Positions 1 to 7,886 of a DNA stretch of 64,000 nt are shown in pieces (position 1 is the stretch's first letter; each line of letters begins with the position of its first letter). The stretch is from the NCBI GenBank assembly GCA_024235855.1, contig JACKLN010000004.1:186001-250000 (forward strand), given 5' to 3'. The notes beneath the pieces were generated by a model that worked only from the letters and a program-made list of their open reading frames with translations, was not told where the DNA came from and did not search any database. This DNA comes from Burkholderiaceae bacterium. Its GTDB lineage: Bacteria > Pseudomonadota > Gammaproteobacteria > Burkholderiales > Burkholderiaceae_C. The position numbers and the translations under genes were made by a program.

Positions 1-1117
1 GCTGCTTCATGCCCAGGTAGCCGCAGGCCAGGCTGGCGGCGAAGACCAGGTAGGGGTTGGCGTCCACGCCCGCCAGGCGGTTCTCGATGCGCCGCGCGTC
101 CGGGCCCGAGCGCGGCACGCGCAGGCCGCAGGTGCGGTTGTCGTGGCCCCAGCTCAGGTTGATGGGGGCGGACGTGAAGCGGCTCAGCCGCCGGTAGCTG
201 TTGACGTAGGGCGCGAAGAAGGCCGTGGCCGCGGGCAGGAAGGCCTGCAGGCCGCCGATGAAGTGCAGGAAGTGTTCCGATGCCTCGCCGTCCGGCCGGC
301 TGAACAGGTTGCCGCCGGTGGCCAGGTCGATCACGCTCTGGTGCAGGTGCATGGCGCTGCCGGGCTGGCCCTGCATGGGCTTGGCCATGAAGGTGGCGTA
401 CATGTGATTGCGGATGGCCACCTCCCGCACCGTGCGCTTGAAGCGCACCACCTGGTCGGCGCGCGACAGTGCCTCGCCATGGTCGAGGTTGATCTCCATC
501 TGCGCGGTGCCCATCTCGTGCACCAGGGTGTCGAGCTGGATGCCCTGGGCCTCGCACCAGTCGTACATCACGTCGAAGACGTCGCCGTACTCGTCCACCG
601 ACTCGATGGAGAAGCTCTGCATGCCCGGCTCGCTGCGCTTGGTGCGGCCGGTGGGCGGCTTCAGCGGGATGTCCTCGTCGGCCTCCACCTGCACGAGGTA
701 GAACTCCATCTCCGGTGCGATCACCGGCTGCCAGCCTTCCGCGGCGTACAGCGCCAGGATGCGCTTGAGCACGTTGCGCGGCGACAGGTCCACCGGCTGG
801 CCGTCGAAGGTGACGCAGTCGTGGATGATCTGCGCGGTGGGCTCCTTGGCCCAGGGCACCAGACAGATCGTGCTGGCGTCCGGCAGCAGCCGCATGTCGG
901 GGTCGGCCACCGCTGTGAAGTCCTTCTCCGGGTACTCGCCGGTCACCGTCATCGCGAACACCGCCTCCGGCAGGCGCAGGCCGAACGCCGGGTCGTACTT
1001 GTGGCGCGGCACGATCTTGCCGCGCGACTGCCCCGACATGTCGGAGGTCAGGCACTCGATCTCGCTGATGCGGTGTTCGTCCAGCCAGCGCTGGATGGCG
1101 GCGGTGGTGTCGGTCAT
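1..1117 (-). CDS. Glutamine synthetase family protein (PuuA/GlnA-like), 3' end beyond window
   Basis: The reverse strand reads about 372 codons from an ATG at 1115-1117 and runs off the left edge, so the C-terminal part (roughly 70-90 residues by family length) is missing. The N-terminal beta-grasp part carries CLTSDMSGQSRGKIVPR. The catalytic domain shows APEMEFYL, AQMEINLDHGEAL, FMAKPMQGQPGSAMHLHQS, INLSWGHDNR and RIENRLAGVDANPYL, which are the usual ATP, glutamate and metal-binding blocks. The short N-terminus and the KPM-G-GSAMH-H block resemble gamma-glutamylputrescine synthetase-type enzymes more than nitrogen-regulated GlnA. The likely reaction is ATP-dependent glutamylation of an amine. 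The exact amine cannot be told from sequence; family membership is secure. Confidence 0.9.
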   Translation of the reverse strand, partial: MTDTTAAIQRWLDEHRISEIECLTSDMSGQSRGKIVPRHKYDPAFGLRLPEAVFAMTVTGEYPEKDFTAVADPDMRLLPDASTICLVPWAKEPTAQIIHDCVTFDGQPVDLSPRNVLKRILALYAAEGWQPVIAPEMEFYLVQVEADEDIPLKPPTGRTKRSEPGMQSFSIESVDEYGDVFDVMYDWCEAQGIQLDTLVHEMGTAQMEINLDHGEALSRADQVVRFKRTVREVAIRNHMYATFMAKPMQGQPGSAMHLHQSVIDLATGGNLFSRPDGEASEHFLHFIGGLQAFLPAATAFFAPYVNSYRRLSRFTSAPINLSWGHDNRTCGLRVPRSGPDARRIENRLAGVDANPYLVFAASLACGYLGMKQ

Positions 1118-1181
1118 GGGCGGCAGGGAAGCGACGGTGCCGGCATTCTCCACCCGCCGATGGCCGCGTGGGCGTCAGACG

Positions 1182-2030
1182 TCAGCGGCGCAGCACCGCC
1201 AGCCAGTCGCGCTGCGCCTCGTCCAGCAGGTGCTCCGGCGTCATCACCGCGCCGGTCAGAGCCTGACGGATGGATGGCTCGGGCTCGACCACCGGCGCCG
1301 CCAGCAAGTGGCCGACCAGCGCCTTGGCCATTTCCACGCAGGCCGCGTAGCGGGCCATGATGGCGTCCATCTGCGCGTGTTCCTCGGGGTCGTCGCGCCA
1401 GCAGTCGTAGTCGGTGGCGATGGCCAGCGTGGCATAGGCCAGCTGCGCCTCGCGCGCCAGGAAGACCTCGGGCACGTTGGTCATGCCCACCAGGTGGGCG
1501 CCGAACTGGCGCAGCAGGAAGCTCTCGGCCCGCGTGCCGAAGCGCGGGCCTTCCACGCAGGCGTAGGTCAGGCCCTGGTGCAGCACCAGGCCGGGCACCC
1601 GGGCCGCGGCGCTGGCCACCGCAGCGCACAGCGCGCGGCTCACCGGCTCGGCGGTGGACACGTGCGCGGCCACGCCACGGCCGAAGAAGCTGGTCTCGCG
1701 GCGGCCGCGTGTCCAGTCGATGTACTGGTGCGGCAGCGCGAAGTGACCGGGCGCGAGCTCCTCGGTGAGGCTGCCGCAGGCCGACACGCTGAGCACCATC
1801 GTCGCCCCGGCGCGCTTGAGCGCGAACACGTTGGCGCGGTAGTTCACCTCGTGCGGCAACAGGCGGTGGCCGGCGCCATGGCGCGGCAGGAACAGCACGG
1901 CTTGCCCGCCCAGCCGTCCCTGCTGCACCGGGGCCGACGCGTCGCCGAACGGGGTGGCGGCGGGGTGGTGGGTCTCGGTCTGCAGGCCCGGCAGCTGATA
2001 CAGCCCGGTGCCGCCAATGATGGCGAGCAT
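1182..2030 (-). CDS. mtnP: S-methyl-5'-thioadenosine (or thioinosine) phosphorylase
   Basis: The 282-aa protein is the usual length for the MTAP/PNP family of cytosolic purine-nucleoside phosphorylases. It starts with the phosphate-binding MLAIIGGTGLYQL, followed by LPRHGAGHRLLPHEVNYRAN, SVSACGSLTEEL, CVEGPRFGTRAES, then MTNVPEVFLAREAQL and ATDYDCW, the family signature near residues 180-215. The enzyme cleaves methylthioadenosine, a polyamine-synthesis by-product, to adenine and methylthioribose-1-phosphate; some bacterial members prefer methylthioinosine, and this is not resolved here. It stands alone, with no mtnA/mtnK-type methionine-salvage genes beside it. It lies 64 bp downstream of the PuuA-like gene on the same strand, so a polyamine link is plausible but inferred. 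Confidence 0.9.
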   Translation of the reverse strand: MLAIIGGTGLYQLPGLQTETHHPAATPFGDASAPVQQGRLGGQAVLFLPRHGAGHRLLPHEVNYRANVFALKRAGATMVLSVSACGSLTEELAPGHFALPHQYIDWTRGRRETSFFGRGVAAHVSTAEPVSRALCAAVASAAARVPGLVLHQGLTYACVEGPRFGTRAESFLLRQFGAHLVGMTNVPEVFLAREAQLAYATLAIATDYDCWRDDPEEHAQMDAIMARYAACVEMAKALVGHLLAAPVVEPEPSIRQALTGAVMTPEHLLDEAQRDWLAVLRR

Positions 2031-2083
2031 GGCGCGTCTCCTGGTGTGGCGTGATCCGGCCGTGATGCTAAACGGGCATCATC

Positions 2084-2443
2084 GTGGCCATGTGGATTCC
2101 AAGCTTGAACCAGGCCTGGGCCGTGCTGGCCGGGGCCATCGTGCTGGAGGTGGCCGGCACCACCTGCATGCGCCTGTCCGAAGGCTTCACCCGGCTCACG
2201 CCGTCGGTGCTGATCTTCGTCTTCTACGCCGCGTCGTTCGCGCTCAACACGCTGGTGATCCGCACGCTGGGGCTGTCGGTGGTGTATGCCGTGTGGTCGG
2301 GCGTCGGCACGGTGCTCACGGCACTGATCGGCTTCTTCTGGTTCCGCGAGCCGGCCACGGCGCTGAAGCTGGCCAGCATCGGGCTCATCGTGATCGGCGT
2401 GATGGGGCTGCACGCATCGACGCGGGTGGCCGCCGCGGCATGA
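2084..2443 (+). CDS. Small multidrug resistance (SMR/EmrE-like) family transporter
   Basis: A 119-aa protein (GTG at 2084) or 117 aa (ATG at 2090, equally possible), the standard SMR length. Four membrane segments are visible: AWAVLAGAIVLEVAGTTCM, VLIFVFYAASFALNTLVI, VYAVWSGVGTVLTALIGFFWF and LKLASIGLIVIGVMGL. The essential membrane glutamate of EmrE-type proteins lies in AIVLEVAGTTCMRLSEG, and the WSG-G motif is kept in VYAVWSGVGTV. SMR proteins act as dual-topology dimers exchanging protons for cationic drugs or guanidinium-like metabolites. The stop overlaps the next gene's ATG by 4 bp (ATGA), so the two are probably translationally coupled. The substrate is unknown. Confidence 0.88.
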   Translation: MAMWIPSLNQAWAVLAGAIVLEVAGTTCMRLSEGFTRLTPSVLIFVFYAASFALNTLVIRTLGLSVVYAVWSGVGTVLTALIGFFWFREPATALKLASIGLIVIGVMGLHASTRVAAAA

Positions 2444-3066
2444 TCCCTGACAACCAGTTGTCGATCCAGCGCTACCGCCGGGCTGCCGCCGGCTACGACG
2501 CCAGCGCCGAGCGCACGATGGCACTGCGCCGGCGCACGGTGGCCCTGCTGGCGCTGCAGCCCGGCGACGTGGTGCTGGACGTGGGTGCGGGCACCGGGCT
2601 GAGCTATGCGCTGCTGCGTGACGGGGTGGGCCCCAGCGGTCGTGTGCTGGGCGTGGAGCAGAGCCCGGAGATGTTCGAACAGGCGCAGCAGCGCGTGCGG
2701 CGCGAAGGCTGGGGCAATGTCTGGCATGCGCTGGCGCCGGCCGAATCGGTGCAGCTGCCCGAGCCGGCCGATGCCGCGCTGTTCAACTTCACGCACGACA
2801 TCCTGCGCACGGCGGCAGCGCTAGAGAACCTGCTGCGGCAACTGAAGCCGGGCGCCCGCATCGCCGTGTGCGGCATGAAGTTCTTCCCCTGGTGGACGGG
2901 GCCGCTGAACCTGCTGCCGTGGCTGAAGAACCGGCCCTACAACGCCAAGGCGGCCGACCTGTGGCGCCCCTGGAGCCTGCTGCAACCGCGCTGCGTGCAG
3001 TGGCATCAACAGACGGTGCTGGGCGGCATGGGCTACCTGGCCAGTGCGCGGCTGGCGGATGTGTGA
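2440..3066 (+). CDS. Class I SAM-dependent methyltransferase
   Basis: The 208-aa protein begins at the ATG of the ATGA overlap with the SMR gene. Motif I of Rossmann-fold methyltransferases is VVLDVGAGTGLSYALL at residues 46-61, followed by an acidic motif II (GRVLGVEQSPEMFEQA) and a post-II block AALFNFTHDILR. The C-terminal half holds FFPWWTGPLNLLPWLKNRPYNA, which may sit at a membrane or in a lipophilic substrate pocket. The fold resembles UbiE/COQ5-like enzymes. The acceptor is unknown. Coupling to a transporter suggests, but does not show, a shared small-molecule stress role. Confidence 0.82.
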   Translation: MIPDNQLSIQRYRRAAAGYDASAERTMALRRRTVALLALQPGDVVLDVGAGTGLSYALLRDGVGPSGRVLGVEQSPEMFEQAQQRVRREGWGNVWHALAPAESVQLPEPADAALFNFTHDILRTAAALENLLRQLKPGARIAVCGMKFFPWWTGPLNLLPWLKNRPYNAKAADLWRPWSLLQPRCVQWHQQTVLGGMGYLASARLADV

Positions 3067-3072
3067 GCGCCG

Positions 3073-4005
3073 TCAGGCGTGCAGCCGGCGCAGCGCGTCG
3101 GCCTGGGCCAGTGTGTCGCGGTGGCCGGCGGCGATGGCGCGCTCGCGGAAATCGCGTGACAGGCTGACCCAGTAGCCGAAGTGCGGGTGCAGCACCAGGT
3201 CGGCCTCCCGCGCATCGACGTCCGTCAGGGCGCGTTTGCGCAGGTCGCCGGCCCGGTAGCGTTCGGCGCCGGGCGGCGCGCGGTTCTCGTGCGCCGACGC
3301 ATCCACCGCCAGCACGCGCTGCGCGCCCAGGGCGCGCGCCAGCCGCACCGGCAGCGGCACGTACCGATCGGCGTCCACGTAGGCCTGCCCTTCGATGCGC
3401 ACGGGCGCGAACTGCCCTTCCACCGCGGACGAGGCCTGCACCGCCACACCGGCATCACCCGCGGTGAAGGCGACGATCCGGCCATCGTCGCGCCGCGCGG
3501 CCGCGACGGCCATGGCCACCGGCAGCCGTTCGAGGTGCGGCGGCGAGGGCAACTGTGTGCGCACCAGGTCGGCCAGCGGGGCGCCGCTGAAGCGCTCGTC
3601 GGCACCAATGGCCAAGCGGGCCAGGGTGACCGGGTTCAGGTCCAGCGCCAGGGATTCGATGGCGTCGGGCGCCAGGCCCGCCGCGTGCAGCGTGCCGACC
3701 AGCGCACCCACCGACGCGCCGACGATCAGGTCGGGCCGCAGGCCGAGTTCGCCCAGCGCCTTGAGCACGCCCACGTGCACGAAGCCGCGCGGCCCACCGG
3801 AGCTCAAGACCCAGGCCATGCGCACCGGGCGGGCCAGTGGCAGGGCGCGGGGTGCGTCGGGGCCGCGGTGGTCCTCACCAGCGACGAAGCTGCAACCGCC
3901 GAACAGGCCCGGCGCACCGACCAGGGCGCTGCCCAGCGCCAAGCCCAGTCGCCGCCGCCCGGTGTCGGGCCGGACGACGGGCCGCAGTTCAGGTGCCAGC
4001 GGCAC
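3073..4005 (-). CDS. Patatin-like phospholipase family protein, putative lipoprotein
   Basis: The 310-aa protein carries a patatin domain: the oxyanion-type loop SSGGPRGFVHVGVLKAL, nucleophile elbow GASVGALVG (GxSxG serine) and late aspartate in YVDADRYVPLP, which stands in for the usual DGG/DGA. The start chosen is a GTG at 4003-4005, because the residues just after it form a basic/hydrophobic signal ending in a lipobox-like LFGGC (RRRLGLALGSALVG... then Cys). This start overlaps the end of the upstream ATP-grasp gene by 17 bp in another frame, so the pair is probably coupled. An in-frame ATG further downstream would remove the signal. The likely activity is serine lipid acyl hydrolase; the substrate is unknown. 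Confidence 0.8.
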   Translation of the reverse strand: MPLAPELRPVVRPDTGRRRLGLALGSALVGAPGLFGGCSFVAGEDHRGPDAPRALPLARPVRMAWVLSSGGPRGFVHVGVLKALGELGLRPDLIVGASVGALVGTLHAAGLAPDAIESLALDLNPVTLARLAIGADERFSGAPLADLVRTQLPSPPHLERLPVAMAVAAARRDDGRIVAFTAGDAGVAVQASSAVEGQFAPVRIEGQAYVDADRYVPLPVRLARALGAQRVLAVDASAHENRAPPGAERYRAGDLRKRALTDVDAREADLVLHPHFGYWVSLSRDFRERAIAAGHRDTLAQADALRRLHA

Positions 4006-5356
4006 CCGCGAAGGCCGGTTGCACCCGCAGCGGCAGCACCTCGCTGCGCCGTGGCCGCTCCGGGTCGTGGTGCAGCGGCGCCGGCCAGCCCAGCACGGCC
4101 GATGCTTCCAGGCAGCGGCGTTGCAGGTGGCCCCAGTCGCGGCCGCCCAGGTGCACGATGCCGTAGCGGTGGTTGCCCAGCCACTTGAAGTCGCGCGCCA
4201 GTGCATGGCCACGCTTGGGGAACTGCAGCAGCAGGCTGTCGGGGAACTCGGCCGCCAGGCGCCGGCGCTGGCTCCAGGTGGGCATGGCCGGCACCACCGC
4301 GGGGTCGAAGCTGCGGTAGACGAAGCTGGCCGCCGCGCCCTCCTGCGGCACTGCGCGTGGCAGCCTGGCGGGGTCGTCGCCGGTGGCCAGCGCCAGCGCG
4401 ATGGCGTGCGGGTCGATGCCCAGCACGCGGCGATAGAGGTCGCCGAACTGCGAGGCCAGGCGCGGGTTGAACTCGATCACCGTGAGCTTGTCGGTCACGG
4501 GGTCATGGAAGAACTCCATGTTGAACACGCCATCGTCGAAGCCGACGGCGGCCAGGAAGCGCCGCGCCACGTCGGCCGCACGGGCCTGAACGGCGGGGTC
4601 CAGCCGGCTGGGCAGTTCCCAGCGCATGAAGGCCTGGGTGCCGGGGTACATGACCGCATCCACGACCCCGATCATGTGCAACTGACCGCGGTGCACGTAG
4701 CCGTCGAGGTTGTACTGCGGTGCCTGCACCGGAGCCTCGAGCATCAGGCGGTGCGCCGTGCCGGCTTCCGGCAGGCGCTGGCGCGCCACGCGCTCGAAGG
4801 GCTCGACGAGGCGGCGGATGACCCAGAGCTCTCGCCAGCCGAACCGCGTGTGAGCCTGCAACTGCGCGCGGTGATTCACCCGCGCGGCCAGTACCGAGAA
4901 GGCGGCCTTGACCGGCTTCACGTAGGCCGGGTAGGCCAAGCCGTCCGGAATGTCGTCGCCATAGGCCGCGTCCAGTGGTGCGTAGGCGAGGTTGGCTTCG
5001 GGCGCCACGGCGTCGAGCACCCGGCGGGCGTGCAGCTTGTGCTGGCAGGCGATGATGGCCTCGGGGCGCGGCCCCGGCAGGCCGGCGGCCTCGGCCACCA
5101 GCGCGGCGGCCAGGGCGCCGAACTGCTCGTGGTGGGACAGCACACCGGCCCAGCCGCGCTGCCGCGCCCGGGACACCTGCTGCGCGGCGAAGCGCTCGAG
5201 GTCGAAGCCGATCAGCCGCGCGTTGCTGGGGAAGCTGAAGAGGTCGAAACCGGCACGGTCGAACTGCCAGGCGCGGCCCATCGCGGCATGGGCCTGCGCG
5301 TCCCACTCGTAGTCGAACAGCAGGCCGGCACGGCGGGCGGGCGCGTGATTTCGCAT
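3989..5356 (-). CDS. ATP-grasp domain protein (biotin carboxylase/carbamoyl-phosphate-synthase-like)
   Basis: The start at ATG 5354-5356 gives 455 aa. The ATP-grasp core is visible: HKLHARRVLD, YVKPVKAAFSVLAARV (nucleotide-binding lysine strand), a glutamate/arginine strand WVIRRLVEPFE, and the metal-binding end FNMEFFHDPVTDKLTVIEFNPRLASQF, a typical E...E-N-R set. The C-terminus (residues about 330-455) is family-specific, with DFKWLGNHRYGIVHLGGRDWGHLQ. ATP-grasp enzymes join a carboxylate to an amine or thiol through an acyl phosphate. The substrate cannot be deduced. The gene overlaps the patatin-like lipase gene by 17 bp, hinting that the two work on a common lipid or peptide product. Confidence 0.78.
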   Translation of the reverse strand: MRNHAPARRAGLLFDYEWDAQAHAAMGRAWQFDRAGFDLFSFPSNARLIGFDLERFAAQQVSRARQRGWAGVLSHHEQFGALAAALVAEAAGLPGPRPEAIIACQHKLHARRVLDAVAPEANLAYAPLDAAYGDDIPDGLAYPAYVKPVKAAFSVLAARVNHRAQLQAHTRFGWRELWVIRRLVEPFERVARQRLPEAGTAHRLMLEAPVQAPQYNLDGYVHRGQLHMIGVVDAVMYPGTQAFMRWELPSRLDPAVQARAADVARRFLAAVGFDDGVFNMEFFHDPVTDKLTVIEFNPRLASQFGDLYRRVLGIDPHAIALALATGDDPARLPRAVPQEGAAASFVYRSFDPAVVPAMPTWSQRRRLAAEFPDSLLLQFPKRGHALARDFKWLGNHRYGIVHLGGRDWGHLQRRCLEASAVLGWPAPLHHDPERPRRSEVLPLRVQPAFAGAAGT

Positions 5357-5479
5357 CAGTGAGATGGATTGTGGCTCAGGACAGCACCGTATACGCACGG
5401 CCCGCCCCGGCGGATTCCCGTGCCGACACACTCGGTCGCGGCGCGGGGCTCGGTCTTACACCGGTGACCGCCTGAAACG

Positions 5480-5507
5480 GCACAGGCCGCCCGAAGGCGG
5501 CCTGTGC
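5480..5507 (-). terminator. Hairpin terminator downstream of gltA
   Basis: A perfect 12-bp stem (5480-5491 with 5496-5507) closes a CGAA tetraloop about 40 bp after the gltA stop. The minus-strand continuation is only weakly T-rich (CCGTTTC), so termination may be leaky or Rho-assisted. Its place fits the end of the sdh-gltA operon. Confidence 0.65.
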
Positions 5508-5546
5508 GTGTCGGGCCCGGCGCCTGCCGGGCCGCTTCCCCCGTGT

Positions 5547-6857
5547 TCAGCGCTCGGCCAGCGGCTTGACGTCGCGGCGCTCGGAGCCGTGGAACAGCTG
5601 ACGCGGGCGGCCGATCTTGTACTCCGGGTCGCCGATCATCTCGTTGAGCTGGGCGATCCAGCCCACCGTGCGCGCCAGCGCGAAGATGGCGGTGAACAGC
5701 GGCACCGGGATGCCGATGGCGCGCTGCACGATGCCCGAGTAGAAGTCGACGTTCGGGTACAGCTTGCGGGCGACGAAGTACTCATCCTCCAGCGCGATCT
5801 TCTCCAGCGCCATCGCCAGCTTGAACAGCGGGTCGTTCTGCAGGCCCAGTTCGCTGAGCACCTCGTGGCAGGTCTCGCGCATCAGCTTGGCGCGCGGGTC
5901 GTAGTTCTTGTAGACCCGGTGGCCGAAGCCCATCAGCTTGACGTTGCTGCTCTTGTCCTTGACCTGCTTGATGAACTCGCCGATCTTCTCGACGCCGCCG
6001 TTGCGCTGGATGTCCTCCAGCATGTTCAGCGCCGCCTCGTTGGCACCGCCGTGCGCCGGGCCCCACAGGCAGGCCACGCCGGCGGCGATGGCCGCGAACG
6101 GGTTGGTGCCGGAACTGCCGCACAGGCGCACGGTGGACGTGCTGGCGTTCTGCTCGTGGTCGGCGTGCAGGATGAAGATGCGGTCCATCGCGCGCACCAG
6201 CACGTCGTTGGGCACGTACTCCTCGCACGGCGTGCCGAACATCATGCGCATGAAGTTGGCGGTGTAGCTGAGGTCGTTCTTCGGGTAGATGTACGGCTGG
6301 CCGATGGTGTACTTGTAGGCCATCGACACCAGCGTCGGCATCTTCGCGATCAGGCGGATCGCGGCGATCTCGCGGTGCTTCGGGTTATGGACGTCGGTGC
6401 TGTCGTGATAGAAGGCCGACATGCCGCCCACCAGGCCCGTCATGATGGCCATCGGGTGCGCGTCGCGGCGGAAGCCACGCAGGAAGAACTGCATCTGCTC
6501 GTTGACCATGGTGTGCACGGTCACCATGCGGTCGAAGTCCTTCTGCTGCTGCGTGTTGGGCAGTTCCCCGTTGAGCAGCAGGTAGCACACGTCCATGAAG
6601 TCGCAGTGCTCGGCCAGCTGCTCGATGGGGTAGCCGCGGTACAGCAGTTCGCCCTTGTCGCCGTCGATGTAGGTGATGGTCGACTGGCAGGCGGCGGTGC
6701 TCAGGAAGCCCGGGTCGTAGGTGAACTTGCCCGTCTGCGCATAGAGCTTGCGGATGTCGATGACGTCCGGGCCGATCGTGCCCTTGTAGATCGGCAGGTC
6801 CATGCTCGGGCTGCCGTCGGAAAACGAGAGCGTGGCTTTCACGTCGGAGGGGGTCAT
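5547..6857 (-). CDS. gltA: Citrate synthase (type II, hexameric-type)
   Basis: The 436-aa protein matches the length of Gram-negative, NADH-sensitive citrate synthases. Active-site blocks are clear: HADHEQNASTSTVRLCGSSG with the first catalytic His, the CLWGPAHGGANEA block, GFGHRVYKNYDPRAKLM with the second His and substrate-binding Arg, and the late Asp/Arg region KLYPNVDFYSGIVQRAIGIP. It condenses acetyl-CoA and oxaloacetate to citrate. It is the last gene of the sdhCDAB-sdhE-gltA run, 7 bp after sdhE, so citrate synthesis and succinate oxidation are likely co-transcribed from upstream of sdhC. A strong hairpin follows. Confidence 0.98.
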   Translation of the reverse strand: MTPSDVKATLSFSDGSPSMDLPIYKGTIGPDVIDIRKLYAQTGKFTYDPGFLSTAACQSTITYIDGDKGELLYRGYPIEQLAEHCDFMDVCYLLLNGELPNTQQQKDFDRMVTVHTMVNEQMQFFLRGFRRDAHPMAIMTGLVGGMSAFYHDSTDVHNPKHREIAAIRLIAKMPTLVSMAYKYTIGQPYIYPKNDLSYTANFMRMMFGTPCEEYVPNDVLVRAMDRIFILHADHEQNASTSTVRLCGSSGTNPFAAIAAGVACLWGPAHGGANEAALNMLEDIQRNGGVEKIGEFIKQVKDKSSNVKLMGFGHRVYKNYDPRAKLMRETCHEVLSELGLQNDPLFKLAMALEKIALEDEYFVARKLYPNVDFYSGIVQRAIGIPVPLFTAIFALARTVGWIAQLNEMIGDPEYKIGRPRQLFHGSERRDVKPLAER

Positions 6858-6864
6858 ACGGGCT

Positions 6865-7155
6865 TCACCTTTGATGTTGGGGCTCGGGTTGGCGCATCAG
6901 CGCCAGCACCTCGCGCACGTCGGGCCGGTCGAGTTCGCCCTGCGGCTCACGGCGCGCGAGCAGCAGGTCGAGCAGGTCGTTGTCCGACAGGTCCATCAGG
7001 GCCATCAGCCCGTCGGCCTGTCGTGTGGTTATCGTCTCCCCCCCGCTGTCCACTCGGCGGAAGAAGCGCTCGACGAACAGGTCGTTCTCGAGCAGCCCCC
7101 TGCGGCAACGCCACCTGAGCTTGCTCAGCGATCTTTCGTCGAGTGGCGTGTCCAT
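6865..7155 (-). CDS. sdhE: Succinate dehydrogenase FAD assembly factor
   Basis: A 96-aa SdhE/YgfY (Sdh5) family protein, normally 85-100 aa. The conserved LRWRCRRGLLENDLFVERFF contains the RGxxE signature that contacts SdhA during covalent flavinylation, followed by acidic helical segments (LMALMDLSDNDLLDLLL). It helps attach FAD to the catalytic histidine of SdhA. It lies between sdhB (13 bp) and gltA (7 bp), the common betaproteobacterial arrangement, and is co-expressed with its client. Confidence 0.93.
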   Translation of the reverse strand: MDTPLDERSLSKLRWRCRRGLLENDLFVERFFRRVDSGGETITTRQADGLMALMDLSDNDLLDLLLARREPQGELDRPDVREVLALMRQPEPQHQR

Positions 7156-7168
7156 CGGGGGGCGTGGA

Positions 7169-7873
7169 TCAGACGGCCCGGCGGACCATCAGCTCCTTGA
7201 TCTTGCCGATCGCCTTCGTGGGGTTCAGACCCTTGGGGCAGACGTCGACGCAGTTCATGATCGTGTGGCAACGGAACAGGCGGTACGGGTCCTCGAGGTT
7301 GTCGAGGCGCTCCGCGGTGGCCTGGTCGCGGCTGTCGGCAATGAAACGGTAGGCCTGCAGCAGGCCGGCCGGGCCGACGAACTTGTCCGGGTTCCACCAG
7401 AAGCTCGGGCAGCTGGTGGAGCAGCTGGCGCACAGGATGCACTCGTACAGGCCGTTGAGCTCGTCTCGCTCTTCCGGCGACTGCAGGCGCTCGGTCTCCG
7501 GCGGCGGCGTGTCGTTGACCAGGTAAGGCTTGATCGAGTGGTACTGCTTGAAGAACTGCGTCATGTCCACGATCAGGTCGCGGATCACCGGCAGCCCCGG
7601 CAGCGGCTTGAGCACGATGGTGCCCGGCAGCGTGCGCAGGTTGGTCAGGCAGGCCAGGCCGTTCTTGCCGTTGATGTTCATCGCGTCCGACCCGCAGACG
7701 CCTTCACGGCAGCTGCGGCGGAAGCTCAGGGTCGGGTCGACCTCCTTGAGCTTCATCAGCGCGTCGAGCAGCATGCGCTCGGTGCCGTCGAGTTCGACCT
7801 CGATGGTCTGCATGCGGGGCTTCGCGTCCTGGTCGGGGTCGAAGCGGTAGATCTGGAAGGTGCGCTTGGTCAT
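7169..7873 (-). CDS. sdhB: Succinate dehydrogenase iron-sulfur subunit
   Basis: The 234-aa protein has the standard SdhB layout. The N-terminal plant-type [2Fe-2S] domain has cysteines in SCREGVCGSDAMNINGKNGL and the following AC. The C-terminal ferredoxin-like domain ligates [4Fe-4S] and [3Fe-4S] clusters through CILCASCSTSCPSFWW and CHTIMNCVDVCPKG. It passes electrons from SdhA flavin to quinone at the SdhCD membrane anchor. It is tightly linked to sdhA (13 bp) and sdhE (13 bp). Confidence 0.98.
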   Translation of the reverse strand: MTKRTFQIYRFDPDQDAKPRMQTIEVELDGTERMLLDALMKLKEVDPTLSFRRSCREGVCGSDAMNINGKNGLACLTNLRTLPGTIVLKPLPGLPVIRDLIVDMTQFFKQYHSIKPYLVNDTPPPETERLQSPEERDELNGLYECILCASCSTSCPSFWWNPDKFVGPAGLLQAYRFIADSRDQATAERLDNLEDPYRLFRCHTIMNCVDVCPKGLNPTKAIGKIKELMVRRAV

Positions 7874-7886
7874 GTGACGTGAAACC

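Noticed and set aside
143..1360. Plus-strand ORF of 405 aa over the left-edge gene
   Set aside because: Antisense to the glutamine-synthetase-like gene, whose reverse strand reads clear GS motifs; the plus-strand product has the His/Val/Gly-rich bias typical of shadow frames in GC-rich DNA.
3608..4212. Earlier start (about 4210) for the patatin-like protein
   Set aside because: The N-terminal residues are a shadow of the ATP-grasp gene; the GTG at 4003-4005 gives a sensible lipoprotein signal.
5364..7118. Plus-strand ORF of 584 aa over gltA
   Set aside because: Antisense shadow of citrate synthase; no domain or signal peptide visible.
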